A stretch of DNA of 64,000 bases from an uncultured Aquimonas sp. (GTDB taxonomy: Bacteria > Pseudomonadota > Gammaproteobacteria > Xanthomonadales > Xanthomonadaceae): positions 1-64,000 of the forward strand of contig NZ_CALART010000080.1 of the NCBI RefSeq assembly GCF_937888285.1, written 5' to 3'. Both the position numbers and the translations under genes were made by a program. Within the stretch, counting starts at the first letter, position 1. Each line of letters begins with the position of its first letter. The notes under the pieces were generated by a model. That model was given only the letters and a program-made list of their open reading frames with translations. It was not told the origin of the DNA and ran no database searches. Of the stretch, positions 1 to 12,000 are shown in pieces.

Positions 1-60
1 TCGGGAATCGGGAATCGGGAATCGGGAATCGGGAATCGGGAATCGGGAATCGGGAATCGG
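1..60. repeat. Tandem array of the heptamer TCGGGAA
   Basis: About eight and a half uninterrupted copies of the 7-base unit TCGGGAA fill the left edge, and the array is cut by the window border. Inverted copies (ATTCCCGA) occur at about 152-180, so array and inverted copies could pair across roughly 90 bases just downstream of pepA. Similar 'GGGAATCGGGAATCG' arrays are, from memory, common between genes in Xanthomonadaceae. The function is unknown. Confidence 0.9.
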
Positions 61-151
61 AAGAGTGGGAGTGCGGAAACCTCGGCACATGGAAACGGGC
101 GAGCTTCGATCAAGGGAGCGTCGGGCGCGCGAGCGCCCGACACAAGACCAT

Positions 152-180
152 CGATTCCCGATTCTCAATTCCCGATTCCC
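152..180. repeat. Inverted copies of the TCGGGAAT motif downstream of pepA
   Basis: Three imperfect ATTCCC(G/A)A-type units lie between the heptamer array and the stop codon of pepA. They are the reverse complement of the array at 1-60. A transcript leaving pepA on the minus strand could fold these units against the array, which might act as a 3' stabiliser or terminator. There is no U-tract, so this is only a possibility. Confidence 0.5.
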
Positions 181-185
181 GGCTC

Positions 186-1658
186 TTAGGACTTCGAGCT
201 CAGCCACTCCACCAGCAGCGGCACCGGTCGTCCGGTGGCGAGGCCCTTGCGGCCTTCGTCCCAGGCGGTGCCGGCGATGTCGAGGTGGGCCCAGCGCTGG
301 CCTTCGGTGAAGCGGGCGAGGAAGCAGCCGGCGGTGATGGCGCCGGCCCACTTGCCGCCGATGTTGGCCATGTCGGCGAAGCCGGAGTCGAGCAGGGGCT
401 GGTAGTCGTCCCACAGCGGCAGGCGCCAGGCGCGGTCGTGGACCTGATCGCCGGCGGCCAGCAGCTCGTTGGCGAGATCGTCGTGCTTGCTCATCAGGCC
501 GTGCGGGAACTTGCCCAGTGCGATCACGCAGGCGCCGGTGAGGGTGGCCACGTCCACGATGGCCTGCGGCTCGTACTTCTGCGCATAGGTCAGCGCATCG
601 CACAGGATCAAGCGGCCTTCGGCATCGGTGTTCAGCACTTCGATGGTCTTGCCCGACATCGAGGTCAGCACGTCGGACGGACGATAGGCATGCGCATCGG
701 GCATGTTCTCGACCGCCGGCACCACCACCACCAGATTGATCGGAAGGCCGAGCTTGACCACGGACAGGAAGGTGCCGATGACGGACGCGCCGCCGCACAT
801 GTCGAACTTCATCTCCTCCATGCCGGGGCCGGGCTTCAGGCTGATGCCGCCGGTGTCGAAGGTGATGGCCTTGCCGACCAGGGCATAGGGTCGCTGATCA
901 TTGGCGCCGCCAGCGTACTTCAGCACGATCAGGCGCGGCGGATTGCCCGAGCCGGCGGCGACGCCGAGCAGGCTGCCCATGCCCAGGGCCTGCATCTGCT
1001 CGCGCTCGAGGATCTCGACGCTGACCTTGTCGTGGCTGGCGGCGATGCCGCGCGCGGTCTCGGCCAGATAGGCCGGCGTGCAGATGTTGGGCGGCAGGTT
1101 GCCGAGCTCGCGGCACAGGCGCACGCCTTCGGCAATGGCCTGGGCGCGCTGCAGCTGCGGCGCGTGGCTGCCATCGGCGAGCAGGGCAAGGCTCTCGATG
1201 CCGCCCTCGCTGCTGGACTTTTTCGTGGCGGTGTAGCGGTAGCTGGCATGCTCGGCGGCGAGTGCTGCCTGGCGCACGGCCCAGGCGGCGTCGCGGGCGG
1301 CGATGTCGAGCGCGCTGAGCGTCAGCAGCACCTGCCGCGCCGGGCTGCCGGCCAGCGCCTTGACCGCGTCGCCGACCGCCTTCTGGTAGCGACCGGCATC
1401 GAACTTCGTCGCTTCGCCCAGACCCACGCAGAGCACGCGGCTGGCGCGGACGCCGGCCACGCCGCGCAGCAGCGCGCTGCGTCCGGCCTTGCCGCTGATG
1501 TCGCCGGCGGCGAGCCACGCCGACAGCTGGCCTTCGCTGCGCTCATCGACCGCCTTGGCGGGCGCGCTCAGGCCGGCGTCCTCGAAGACGCCGAGGATGA
1601 GGGTGTCGACGTCCGCCTCGGCGGGATGGGTCTGGACGAGGTTCAGCTTGAGTGCCAT
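186..1658 (-). CDS. pepA: Leucyl aminopeptidase (PepA, family M17)
   Basis: This is a 490-residue cytosolic aminopeptidase that removes N-terminal residues, preferentially leucine, from peptides with two metal ions at the active site. The M17 signature NTDAEGRL is seen at residues 343-350, in the expected C-terminal catalytic domain, and the length fits the family (about 490-500). The start is the ATG beginning MALKLNLVQ; the frame stays open upstream, but that part is low in family resemblance and runs into lptF. In E. coli PepA also binds DNA in Xer recombination, which cannot be judged here. It is divergent from lptFG, a common gammaproteobacterial arrangement. The usual downstream neighbour holC is not next to it; the heptamer array is. 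Confidence 0.96.
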   Translation of the reverse strand: MALKLNLVQTHPAEADVDTLILGVFEDAGLSAPAKAVDERSEGQLSAWLAAGDISGKAGRSALLRGVAGVRASRVLCVGLGEATKFDAGRYQKAVGDAVKALAGSPARQVLLTLSALDIAARDAAWAVRQAALAAEHASYRYTATKKSSSEGGIESLALLADGSHAPQLQRAQAIAEGVRLCRELGNLPPNICTPAYLAETARGIAASHDKVSVEILEREQMQALGMGSLLGVAAGSGNPPRLIVLKYAGGANDQRPYALVGKAITFDTGGISLKPGPGMEEMKFDMCGGASVIGTFLSVVKLGLPINLVVVVPAVENMPDAHAYRPSDVLTSMSGKTIEVLNTDAEGRLILCDALTYAQKYEPQAIVDVATLTGACVIALGKFPHGLMSKHDDLANELLAAGDQVHDRAWRLPLWDDYQPLLDSGFADMANIGGKWAGAITAGCFLARFTEGQRWAHLDIAGTAWDEGRKGLATGRPVPLLVEWLSSKS

Positions 1659-1904
1659 GGCTTTCCTGTACATCGTGATCGGTGGATACTGCCGCGCCCC
1701 GCCGCAGCGCACGCGCCGATCGGCTCGGCGGTGGGTTGTCGGGTGCGTAAAGCCCGCGAGTTTATCAGCCCGTCCCGCTGCCACCGTTGCCACGCCTTCA
1801 CGAATTGCCACCGTGGCGCCTGCGCCCGGCTCTCGAACGACGCCCTTGGAACCCAAGCACGCTTCCATCGCTGGCCGCGCCGCGCACCGCCGGAGCCGAC
1901 CCGC

Positions 1905-3008
1905 GTGATCCGCCGCATCGACCGCTATGTCTGGCGCGAGCTGGCCGGGGCCTTCGTGGCCGCCACCCTGGTGCTGCTGATGGTCAGCTTCAGCGGCCTG
2001 TTCGCCGACCTGCTCAGCAAGATCGCGCGCGGCAAAGTGCCGGCCGCACTGCTGCTGTCGCAGGTGGGCCTGCGGTCGGTTGACATCCTCCCCCTGCTGC
2101 TGCCGCTGGCCCTGTTCCTCGGCGTGATGCTTGGCCTGGGGCGGCTGTATCGCGACAGTGAAATGGCGGTGCTGGCCTCGGTCGGGCTGGGCATCGCCGA
2201 TCTCAAGCGCGCGATTCTCGCCCTGGCCCTGCCGGTGGCCCTGATCGTCGGCCTGACCTCGCTGTGGCTGTCGCCGATGGCGCAGCGCGCGGCGACGAGG
2301 ATGATCGAGGAGGCCAACAAGAGCCTGCTGGTGATCGGCCTGGAGCCCGGCCGCTTCGTCGAGCTGCCCGGCCGTGCCGCCGTGATCTACCTTTCCGACA
2401 TGAGCGAGGACGGCAGCGAGTTCCGCCGCCTGTTCGTGGCCAGCGAGCGCGAGGGGCGACTTGACGTGATCACCGCGCGCTCCGGCGAGCTCTTCCTCGA
2501 AGCGCAGGGCGACGAGCGCTATCTGTCGCTCACCGATGGCTTCCGCGTCGAGGGCGATCCGCGGCAGCTGGACTTCCGGATGATGCGCTTCGCGCGCAAC
2601 GACATCCGCGTGCCGGACAGCGAGCAGGCCGAGGTCGGCCGACCCGAATCCCAGCGCAGCCTGCCGGTGCTGCTGGCGGCGGATGACCCGGCCAGCCAAG
2701 CCGAGCTGCACTGGCGCCTGGCTGCGCCGATCGCGGCCCTGCTGCTGGTGCTGCTGGCGCTGCCGCTGGCGCGCACGCCGCCGCGCGCGGCGCGCTACGG
2801 CGGCCTGCTGATCGCCCTGCTGGGCTACGTGGTCTACCTCAATCTGCTCGGCATTGGCCGCGCCCTGATCGCCGACGGCACCGTGCCGGGCTGGCTCGGC
2901 CTGTGGGCCATCCACGCGTCGGTCGCGGCCATCGCGATCTGGTTGCTGCGTCGGCAGTCGCGCGCCAACCGGCCGCGCTTGCGGGCGCGTCAGGCGGGTG
3001 CGGCATGA
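1905..3008 (+). CDS. lptF: LPS export permease subunit LptF
   Basis: A 367-residue inner-membrane subunit of the LptB2FG ABC transporter, which extracts lipopolysaccharide from the inner membrane and passes it to LptC. A first membrane helix follows the start (residues about 15-35, rich in L, V and A), two more lie near residues 60-85 and 100-125, then comes a periplasmic domain and three C-terminal helices: the standard LptF/LptG layout. I chose the GTG at 1905 (VIRRIDRYVWREL), which matches the normal LptF N-terminus; the frame is open far upstream but antisense to pepA. Its stop overlaps the lptG start in ATGA, so the two are probably translationally coupled. Confidence 0.95.
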   Translation: MIRRIDRYVWRELAGAFVAATLVLLMVSFSGLFADLLSKIARGKVPAALLLSQVGLRSVDILPLLLPLALFLGVMLGLGRLYRDSEMAVLASVGLGIADLKRAILALALPVALIVGLTSLWLSPMAQRAATRMIEEANKSLLVIGLEPGRFVELPGRAAVIYLSDMSEDGSEFRRLFVASEREGRLDVITARSGELFLEAQGDERYLSLTDGFRVEGDPRQLDFRMMRFARNDIRVPDSEQAEVGRPESQRSLPVLLAADDPASQAELHWRLAAPIAALLLVLLALPLARTPPRAARYGGLLIALLGYVVYLNLLGIGRALIADGTVPGWLGLWAIHASVAAIAIWLLRRQSRANRPRLRARQAGAA

Positions 3009-4102
3009 GGGGCTGGGTCAACCGCGCCGACTGGCTGATCGTCACCCAGGTGCTGGGCGCGCTGCTGCTGACCTGGGGCGTGCTGCTCGGCTTTGACGCG
3101 ATGGGCGCCCTGGTCGGCGAGCTCGACGAGATCGGTGAAGGCGACTACGCGCTCGACACCGCCTTCCTGTACGTGGCCATGACCCTGCCGCGGCGCGCCT
3201 ACGAGCTGTTTCCGACCGCCGCGCTGATCGGCTGCGTGCTCGGCCTCGGCAGCCTGGCTGCCACGTCCGAATTGACTGCCCTGCGCGCCGCTGGCCTGCC
3301 GCGCTGGCGCATTGCCGCCGCCGCAGGTTCGCTGGTGCTGATACTGACCGGCGCGATGGTGATCTCGGGCGAGACCCTGGGGCCCTGGGGCGATCGTGCG
3401 GCGCAGGCCCTGGTGGTGCAGGCCAAGTCCAAGGACGTGTCGCTGGCCGGCGGCTCCGGCCTGTGGGCGCGCGAGGGTGATCTGTTCCTCAATGCGCGGC
3501 GCGGCTCGGTGCAGGGCGAGGGCAGCCTGTCGCGGGTGGTGCTCGAAGACGTGCGCCTGTTCGAATTCGACGGCGAGGGGCGGCTGACGGCGATCGCACT
3601 GGCCGCGCGCGCCGAGCACATCGGCAGCAGCTGGGACCTGATCGAGGTGCGGCGCACGCGCTTCTTCGAGCGCCATGCCGAACTGCAGGAGCTGCCGCGC
3701 GAACGCTGGGACTCGGCGCTGAGCCCGGAGATCCTCGACTTCAGCATCACCCGGCCGCGCTATCTGGCACTCAGCGATCTCGGCCACAGCATCGACTACC
3801 TGAGCCGCAACCAGCTCGACGCCGGCCCTTTCATCAGCGCCTGGTGGGCGCGGGTGTTCTACCCCTTGAATGCGCTGGTGCTGAGCCTGGCGGTGATGCC
3901 CTTTGCCTTCGGCAGCCTGCGCACCGGCGGCTTCGGCAAGCGCCTGTTCCTCGGCATCGCCTTCGGTCTCGGCTATTTCCTGCTGCAGCGCTTGAGCGTC
4001 AACCTGGCCGAGGTCTATGGACAGCCGATCTGGCTCGCCAACCTGCTGCCGCCGCTGCTGCTGGGCGGTTTCTCGTGGTGGCGGTTCCGCAGGCGGTTCT
4101 GA
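3005..4102 (+). CDS. lptG: LPS export permease subunit LptG
   Basis: A 365-residue partner of LptF in the LPS exporter. It has the same plan: one N-terminal helix (residues about 10-32), two further helices, a periplasmic beta-rich domain around residues 130-260, and three C-terminal helices ending in a basic tail (WWRFRRRF). The start ATG overlaps the lptF stop by four bases (ATGA). The fixed LptF-LptG order and the overlap support the assignment. LptE is also in this window, about 34 kb away; the other Lpt genes are not. Confidence 0.95.
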   Translation: MRGWVNRADWLIVTQVLGALLLTWGVLLGFDAMGALVGELDEIGEGDYALDTAFLYVAMTLPRRAYELFPTAALIGCVLGLGSLAATSELTALRAAGLPRWRIAAAAGSLVLILTGAMVISGETLGPWGDRAAQALVVQAKSKDVSLAGGSGLWAREGDLFLNARRGSVQGEGSLSRVVLEDVRLFEFDGEGRLTAIALAARAEHIGSSWDLIEVRRTRFFERHAELQELPRERWDSALSPEILDFSITRPRYLALSDLGHSIDYLSRNQLDAGPFISAWWARVFYPLNALVLSLAVMPFAFGSLRTGGFGKRLFLGIAFGLGYFLLQRLSVNLAEVYGQPIWLANLLPPLLLGGFSWWRFRRRF

Positions 4103-4248
4103 GCGGATCGAAACCTCGCTTCATCGCCGCGATGCGCCTGCTGGGATCGCTTCGCGCGCGCGGTCCGAGTTCGACGCTTTGGCGCCGAAGAGCGTGTCGA
4201 ATCAGCGCACGGGCGGGTCGAAGACCACGCCCGTGCCGTGTTCGGCTC

Positions 4249-5835
4249 TCAGCGCGGCCGGGTCAGGCGATTCAGCACCGGCGACAGCAGCAGCATGAAC
4301 ACGCCGGCGGCGATACCGATCCACATCATCTGCCCGAAGAACTCACCGTAAGTGGCGAGCGCCTTGGCCACGTCGAAGCTGCCGTCGGCTTCCGGCGCGA
4401 TCGAGGCCCAGGTGCCGAAGCGGCCGGCGATCATTTCGCCGAAGGCCGAGAACAGGAACCAGGCGCCCATCATCAGGCCGACCACGCGCGGCACCGACAG
4501 GGTGGTCACCGCCGACAGGCCGATCGGCGACAGCAGCATCTCGCCCGCGACCATCACCGCATAGGCGGCGATCAGCCAGCCCATGCCGATCAGAGCGCCG
4601 CCCTCGGCGGACGCTGTCGACCACTGCAGCACGCCCATGGCCGCACCGACCAGCACCAACGCCCAGCCGAACTTGGCTGGAAGGCTGGGGTTCAAGCCGG
4701 CCTTGTCGAGGCGCGGCCACAGCCAAGCGAAGAACGGACTGAACGCGATCACGCAGGCGGCGCCGAAGAACGTGGTCTGGCCCGCGGTCCACTCGAAGCC
4801 AAGGAAGCTGCGATCCATCACGCGCTCGGCGAAGGCCACCCAGGGGCCGTAGCTCTGCTCGTACAGGCCCCAGAACAGGGCGCTGATCACGATCAGCACC
4901 ATCAGCACGATCATCCGGCCGCGTTCGATCGCGCTGATGCCGGAGAACAGGAAGAAGCCGAACCAGACAAACAGACCGGCGCCCATCACCACCGCGACCA
5001 CCTCGGTCAGGGTGACCTCATGGCCTTCGAACACTGCGCCCAGCCAGCTGAAGTCGAGGCGGGTCTGCAGCACCTGCCAGACCACTACAACAGTCACCAC
5101 GCCGGCGAGGTAGATCAGCCACTCTCGCGAGATCCCGGCCAGCGCCGGGGCGCGCAGGAAGGCCGGATCCGCGGGCTCCGCGCGACCCAGCAGGTGCTTC
5201 TGGCCGAGCACGAACTGCACGAGACCCACGCCCATCATCACGCCCGCCAGGGCGAAGCCGTAGCCCCAGCCGATCGTCTCGCCAATCCAGGCGACAACGA
5301 TCGAAGACAGCGCTGCACCGACATTGATGCCCATGTAGAAGATCGTGAATCCCGACTCGCGGCGCGGGTCCTCGTCGGCGTACAAGCGGCCGACGATGGT
5401 CGAGATATTGGGCTTGAGGAAGCCCACGCCGACCGCGATCAGGGCCAGTGAGGCATACATCACCTGGATGGCGAGCAGGTCCTGCTGGGCGGCGCCGACG
5501 CTGCCGCTGGCCTGGCTGCCGGTGTAGGCCATGCCGAGTTGGCCGAGCACGAGCAGGAGACCGCCGAACACCACCGCCTTGCGCATGCCGAGATAGCGGT
5601 CGGCGAGGATGCCGCCCAGCAGGGGCAGGGCGTAGGCCAGACCCGCATAGGTGCCGAGCAGCAGGTAGCCGTTGCTGTCGGTGAACAGGTGGTGCTTGGT
5701 CAGATAGAGGAAGAGCAGCGCCTTCATGCCGTAGAAGGCGAAGCGTTCCCACATCTCGGTGAGGAAGCAGACGTACAGGCCTTTGGGATGGCCGAGGAGC
5801 TCCCCGGTGCTTGCGGGCTGGATGGCTTGGGACAC
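4249..5835 (-). CDS. POT/PTR-family proton-dependent di/tripeptide transporter
   Basis: A 528-residue membrane protein of the major facilitator superfamily predicted to import di- and tripeptides with protons. Family marks visible: an N-terminal TEMWERFAFYG segment, the first-loop motif GGILADRYLG, and the PTR2 signature FYMGINVGA. Hydrophobic segments fit 12-14 helices. The start is taken as the GTG at 5835 because a GGGGGAG Shine-Dalgarno lies about 10 bases upstream; an upstream in-frame ATG (5946) would add 37 unlikely residues. The gene ends convergently with lptG and is divergent from the S9 peptidase, so this corner of the window is rich in peptide-handling genes. Exact substrate specificity is not readable. 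Confidence 0.9.
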   Translation of the reverse strand: MSQAIQPASTGELLGHPKGLYVCFLTEMWERFAFYGMKALLFLYLTKHHLFTDSNGYLLLGTYAGLAYALPLLGGILADRYLGMRKAVVFGGLLLVLGQLGMAYTGSQASGSVGAAQQDLLAIQVMYASLALIAVGVGFLKPNISTIVGRLYADEDPRRESGFTIFYMGINVGAALSSIVVAWIGETIGWGYGFALAGVMMGVGLVQFVLGQKHLLGRAEPADPAFLRAPALAGISREWLIYLAGVVTVVVVWQVLQTRLDFSWLGAVFEGHEVTLTEVVAVVMGAGLFVWFGFFLFSGISAIERGRMIVLMVLIVISALFWGLYEQSYGPWVAFAERVMDRSFLGFEWTAGQTTFFGAACVIAFSPFFAWLWPRLDKAGLNPSLPAKFGWALVLVGAAMGVLQWSTASAEGGALIGMGWLIAAYAVMVAGEMLLSPIGLSAVTTLSVPRVVGLMMGAWFLFSAFGEMIAGRFGTWASIAPEADGSFDVAKALATYGEFFGQMMWIGIAAGVFMLLLSPVLNRLTRPR

Positions 5836-6009
5836 GCGTTGATACTCCCCCGATAGGATTGGACTGAGCGGCTTCGACCAAGGTCGATGGCGCGCACAGG
5901 GCGGCGCGAGTATAGCCACAGCGCGCCGGCCGACTGCTTCGAGCAAAGGTGCGGGTTGGCAGCATCAGGGGGGCGGCCTAACATGCCGAAGCCTCCAGGA
6001 GTGACTCCG

Positions 6010-8073
<2,064 letters not shown>

Positions 8074-8079
8074 GCGCAC

Positions 8080-8835
8080 GTGTCCACCGAATCCACCGTG
8101 CTCGATCTTTCGCGCCTGCGCAAAAGCTGCGGGCAGTGCTCGCTGCAGCAGCTCTGCCTGCCGGCCGGGATCAGCGGCGAGGAGCTGGAGCGCCTCGATG
8201 AGCTCGTCAAGAAGCGCCGCCCGCTGGAGCGCGGCGATCGCCTGTTCCGCACCGGCAGCGCGCTGTCGGCGCTGTTCGTCGCCCGCAGCGGCAGCTTCAA
8301 GACCGTCGCCATGAACGAGGACGGCGACGAGCAGATCATCGGCTTCCACCTGCCGGGTGAGTTGATCGGCCTCGACGCGCTCGGCAGCGGCAGCCACCGC
8401 TGCGAGGCCGAAGCCCTGGAAGGTGCCGAAGTCTGCGAGATCCCGATGAACGAGCTGGAGCGCGTGGCCCAGCAGGTGCCGGGCCTGCAGCACCAGCTGC
8501 TGCGCATCATCGGCAAGAGCATGGAGCTCGATCAGGACCACCTCGGCATGCTGGGTCGCCGCCATGCGGCCGAGCGCGTGCTGCTGTTCGTGCATGGCTT
8601 GAGCGAGCGACTGCGCTCACTGGGCCGGCCGCACGACCAGTTCAGCCTGCCGATGAGCCGAGAGGAGATCGCGAGCTACCTGGGCCTGGTGATCGAAACG
8701 GTGAGCCGCAGCTTCACCAAGCTGCAGGAGGACGGCGTCATCAGCATCCGCGGCCGCCAGCTGAAGATCCTCGACAGCAAGCGCCTGTCCGATGCCGCAC
8801 ACGCGCCGGAGCAGATGCGGGCGGCGGGGCGCTGA
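8080..8835 (+). CDS. fnr: Fnr/Anr-type oxygen-sensing transcription factor
   Basis: A 251-residue Crp/Fnr-family regulator. Four cysteines match the [4Fe-4S] ligands of E. coli FNR: C17, C20 and C26 in the N-terminal CGQCSLQQLC, and C119 in AEVCEIP. A cyclic-nucleotide-like beta domain spans about residues 40-150, and the C-terminal helix-turn-helix has the recognition helix ETVSRSF, with the FNR-type E..SR. It is therefore predicted to activate anaerobic or microaerobic genes when the cluster is intact. The start is GTG at 8080, with AAGGAG 9 bases upstream inside the end of the peptidase gene. Xanthomonas Clp, a CRP-like member, lacks these cysteines, so this is not a Clp orthologue. Confidence 0.94.
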   Translation: MSTESTVLDLSRLRKSCGQCSLQQLCLPAGISGEELERLDELVKKRRPLERGDRLFRTGSALSALFVARSGSFKTVAMNEDGDEQIIGFHLPGELIGLDALGSGSHRCEAEALEGAEVCEIPMNELERVAQQVPGLQHQLLRIIGKSMELDQDHLGMLGRRHAAERVLLFVHGLSERLRSLGRPHDQFSLPMSREEIASYLGLVIETVSRSFTKLQEDGVISIRGRQLKILDSKRLSDAAHAPEQMRAAGR

Positions 8836-8856
8836 GACTTCGCCGGGCTGTAGGCC

Positions 8857-8879
8857 GGGACACGCCGAAAGCGCGTCCC
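8857..8879. repeat. Short palindrome, copy 1 (GGGAC...GTCCC)
   Basis: An imperfect inverted repeat GGGACACGC-CGAAA-GCGCGTCCC, with one wobble pair. A related copy, GGGACACTCCGGAGGCGCATCCCA, lies about 100 bases further on. Both sit between the converging ends of fnr and the macroglobulin gene, so they may stabilise or terminate both messages. Neither has a clear U-tract. Confidence 0.55.
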
Positions 8880-8980
8880 AGCGTCGTCAGCTTTGAACTT
8901 GCGCGTGAAGCTGGGCCGTGTGCAGTGCTCGGCCCAACGCAGGCATGCTTGGTCTTGAGCGTGCCCGGTGCGCCGCAGAT

Positions 8981-9005
8981 TGGGACACTCCGGAGGCGCA
9001 TCCCA
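8981..9005. repeat. Short palindrome, copy 2 (TGGGA...TCCCA)
   Basis: This is the second copy of the GGGACAC..CCG.A.GCGC.TCCCA element, flanked by TGGGA and TCCCA arms, with a TCCGGA core. It lies 37 bases past the end of the macroglobulin gene on its downstream side. The shared sequence with copy 1 suggests a small REP-like family. Confidence 0.5.
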
Positions 9006-9041
9006 AGCCTGCTGCTCGCCAAGCTGCCTATCCCGCCCGCT

Positions 9042-12000
9042 TCACTCCACCCCACCCACCCGCACCCGCGCCGGCTTGGCCTCACCGATGGCGCGGCGGT
9101 CCGGGCGGTACATGTCTTCGGCAAAGGGCGGCGGCAGCACGTAGTCGCCGGGGCTGACCGCGCGCACCAGGTAGAACAGGCGCGCCTGCTGGCCCGGCCA
9201 CAGGCTGACGGCGGCGACAAAGCGGTCGTCGCGGTATTCCTGATGCTTGATGTCGGCCTGCCACTGGCGCTCGCTCATCGCCAGGCCGTCGATGACCATG
9301 CTGCCGATCTGGTTGGGGTCGCCCAAGCCGAGGTTCTCGGCTTCCAGCCCGCCGGGCAGCAGATCGACGACCAGGCCCTCGCGCAGCGCGGTCTCGGACT
9401 CCAGCGTCAGCCGCACGACCAGGGTGTCGCCTTCCTTCAGCGTGCTGCCGTCCCACTCGCGGCCGTCGGTGTGGAAGTAGTGGCGCTGCAGGCGCAGGCC
9501 CTCGCTGACCGGTGCTGGTGCCTGCCGGCGGAAGCCGACCAGGTCTTCGACCACATGGATCGGTGCGGCGCCCTCGGGCTCGATGCGCACGCCGCCGCGC
9601 AGCGCGTCGGCATCAAGCTGCAGGCTGTGCAGCAGGGCGGGCGGGCGCGGGTCTTCGCCGGACACGCGCAGACCGAGACGCTCATCGCCGTCCTGCAGCA
9701 GCAGGCTGCCGAGGCGGAAGAGGGCGGCCTGCTCCTGGGTGCTGAACCAGCGCTGCGGACCGCGTGCGTCGATGGCGCGGACCAGCTTGAGCAGGGCCTC
9801 GTCGGTGCTCGCATCGCTCATGCCGTGGCTGCGCAGCAGCACCTGGATCAGCGCGGCGTCGCGCACTTCCGAGCCGTAGTCGCCGAGGTACTCCGGCCGC
9901 GCATCGGTCTTGGTCTCTGCCGCCGCGAGCGCTTTGCGCGCGCGCTCGGGATCGCCCTGCAGCTGCAGGGCCACCGCCAGATGCACGAGCGGCAGCGCGG
10001 TCAGCGACTGGCCCTGCTCGTTGTCGAACAGGGTGCGCAGGGTGCCGAGCGGCGCACGGTTGACCCGCGCCAGCACATAGCCGGCATGGGCGCGCGCGGC
10101 GAAGCGCAGGTGCGCGGGGTTCTCGTAGTTCCAGTAGCCGTCGCCGCCGCTGAGCAGGTCTTCGGACAGGCGCTTCAAGGCCGCTTCGAGCACCGCTTCG
10201 GGGATGGCTTCGCCCTGTTCGCGCGCGCTCAGCAGCAGGTCGGCGACGTAGGGCGTCAACATCGGCTGCTCCCAGCTGTCGCCGGGCCAGAAGCTGAAGT
10301 GGCCGCTGGCCTGCTGCATCGCCGAAAGCCGCGCGAATCCTGCGGCGATGGCGTCGCGGCGCATGTGCGCATTCATCGTTGTGACCGGCAGGCGCTGGCC
10401 GCCCTCGCTGGCCAGCCAGACCAGCGGCCACAGCCGGCTGCTGGTCTGCTCCAGACAGCCGTAGGGGTAGTCGATCAGCCCCTTGAGCGCATCGGTGAAG
10501 GGGATCGGCGGGCGTCGGCTCAGGCTGACCTGCAGCAGGGCGCTGTCGACCTCGAGCGGGGCGAGGTCGCCGCTGTCATAGCTCAGCGTCTCGCCGTCAT
10601 TGAGCACGCGCATGCGGCTGACACGCTCGGCCGGCCAGGCCGGACGCACGACCAGCTCGAACTCGCGCACGAGCTCGCGGCTGCCGTCATTCGCGCTGAC
10701 GCTGAACTTCGCCGCGGTGTTGCCGGCGCCGGCCTCAAGATCGAAGACCAAGGTGCGGCGCGCGCCGTCGCGCAGTTCGACCTGCTGGCTGCCGCCGGCG
10801 ATGCGCAGCGGCGCATCGGCCTTAGCGTTCACCGTGTAGCGCGCATCGGCGCCGCTCAGGTTCTGCAGATCGACGCTGAGCTGGGCGCGGTCGCCGGGGG
10901 CCATCACCCGCGGCGTGCTGACTTCCATCACCAGCGGCGCGCGCACGATGACCTCGTCCTCGGCCTGGCCGTAGCGTTCGGCGCTGAAGGCGAGTGCCGC
11001 CACACGCAGGGCGCCGTTGAAGTCGGGGGCCTCGAAGCGCACGGTCGCGCGGCCTTGCGCGTCGAAAGCGACCGGGCCGGAATGCAGGGCGATGGTCTTG
11101 ACCTTGGCGGTGGGGCGACGCGCCTGCGGCAGGTTGGGCAGGGCCGCATCGCCGCCGAAGCGCAGGCGTGCGCGCTGGCCTTCGAAGCGTTCGATCACCC
11201 GGCCGTACAGGTCCCAGGCCTCGATCGACAGGCCGCGGCGCGCAAGGAAATGCGCGATCGGATCGGGCAGCGGATAGCGGGTGAGACTCAGGATGCCCTG
11301 GTCGACCGCGTCGATCGTCACCTGCGCCGTCTCCCCGGCCAGGTCGCTGGCCTGCACGGTGATCTCCAGCGGCTGGCCCGGCCGCACAGGTGCGTCCGGC
11401 GCATCGACCGTGAGGCTGATGCGGCGCTCGTCGCGGGCCATCGGCAGATGCACGATGCCAAGCGCGCGGTTCGGGCCGGGCTGGCTTGCGTTCTGGCCGG
11501 GGCGCATCAGCAGCAGGGTCGCGTAGACATCGTGGCGGTTCATCGCCTCGCTGACCGGCACCCGCAGCGTGGTGCCGGGACGCACCTCCACCGACTCGCT
11601 GTGCAGCAGGCGATCGCTTTCGACCAGCAGCACGGCGGGGCCCTCGTAGGGCGCGGTCACGGTGATCCCGGCGATGTCGCCGACCCGGTAGGCCGGCTTG
11701 TCCAGCGCCAGCTTGACCTTGTCGGGGCGCGCGTCCAGGCCGCGGTTCTCGTCGTCCCAGCCCCAGCCGGCGGTGAACGGCAGACGGGTGGTGAGACCCG
11801 TCGCCGGGTCGGTGACTTCCAGGCGGTACTCGCCCCACTGCACCGGCATGCGGATCGTCGTCGGCGTGCGGCCGTCGACGTCGATCGTGCGCGACTCGAC
11901 GGTGAGGAAGCGCTCGCTGTAGTCGGTCTTCCAGCCGCTGCCGTCGACCCAGCTCCAGTGCAGGTCGCGCAGCGCCTGCACCAGCTTGACCTGCAGGCCC

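Noticed and set aside
1..60. A CRISPR array.
   Set aside because: The unit is 7 bases with no spacers and no cas genes; it is a simple tandem repeat.
186..2915. A 909-codon minus-strand frame extending pepA across lptF.
   Set aside because: Residues before MALKLNLVQ are antisense to lptF and low in complexity; the family start is at 1658.
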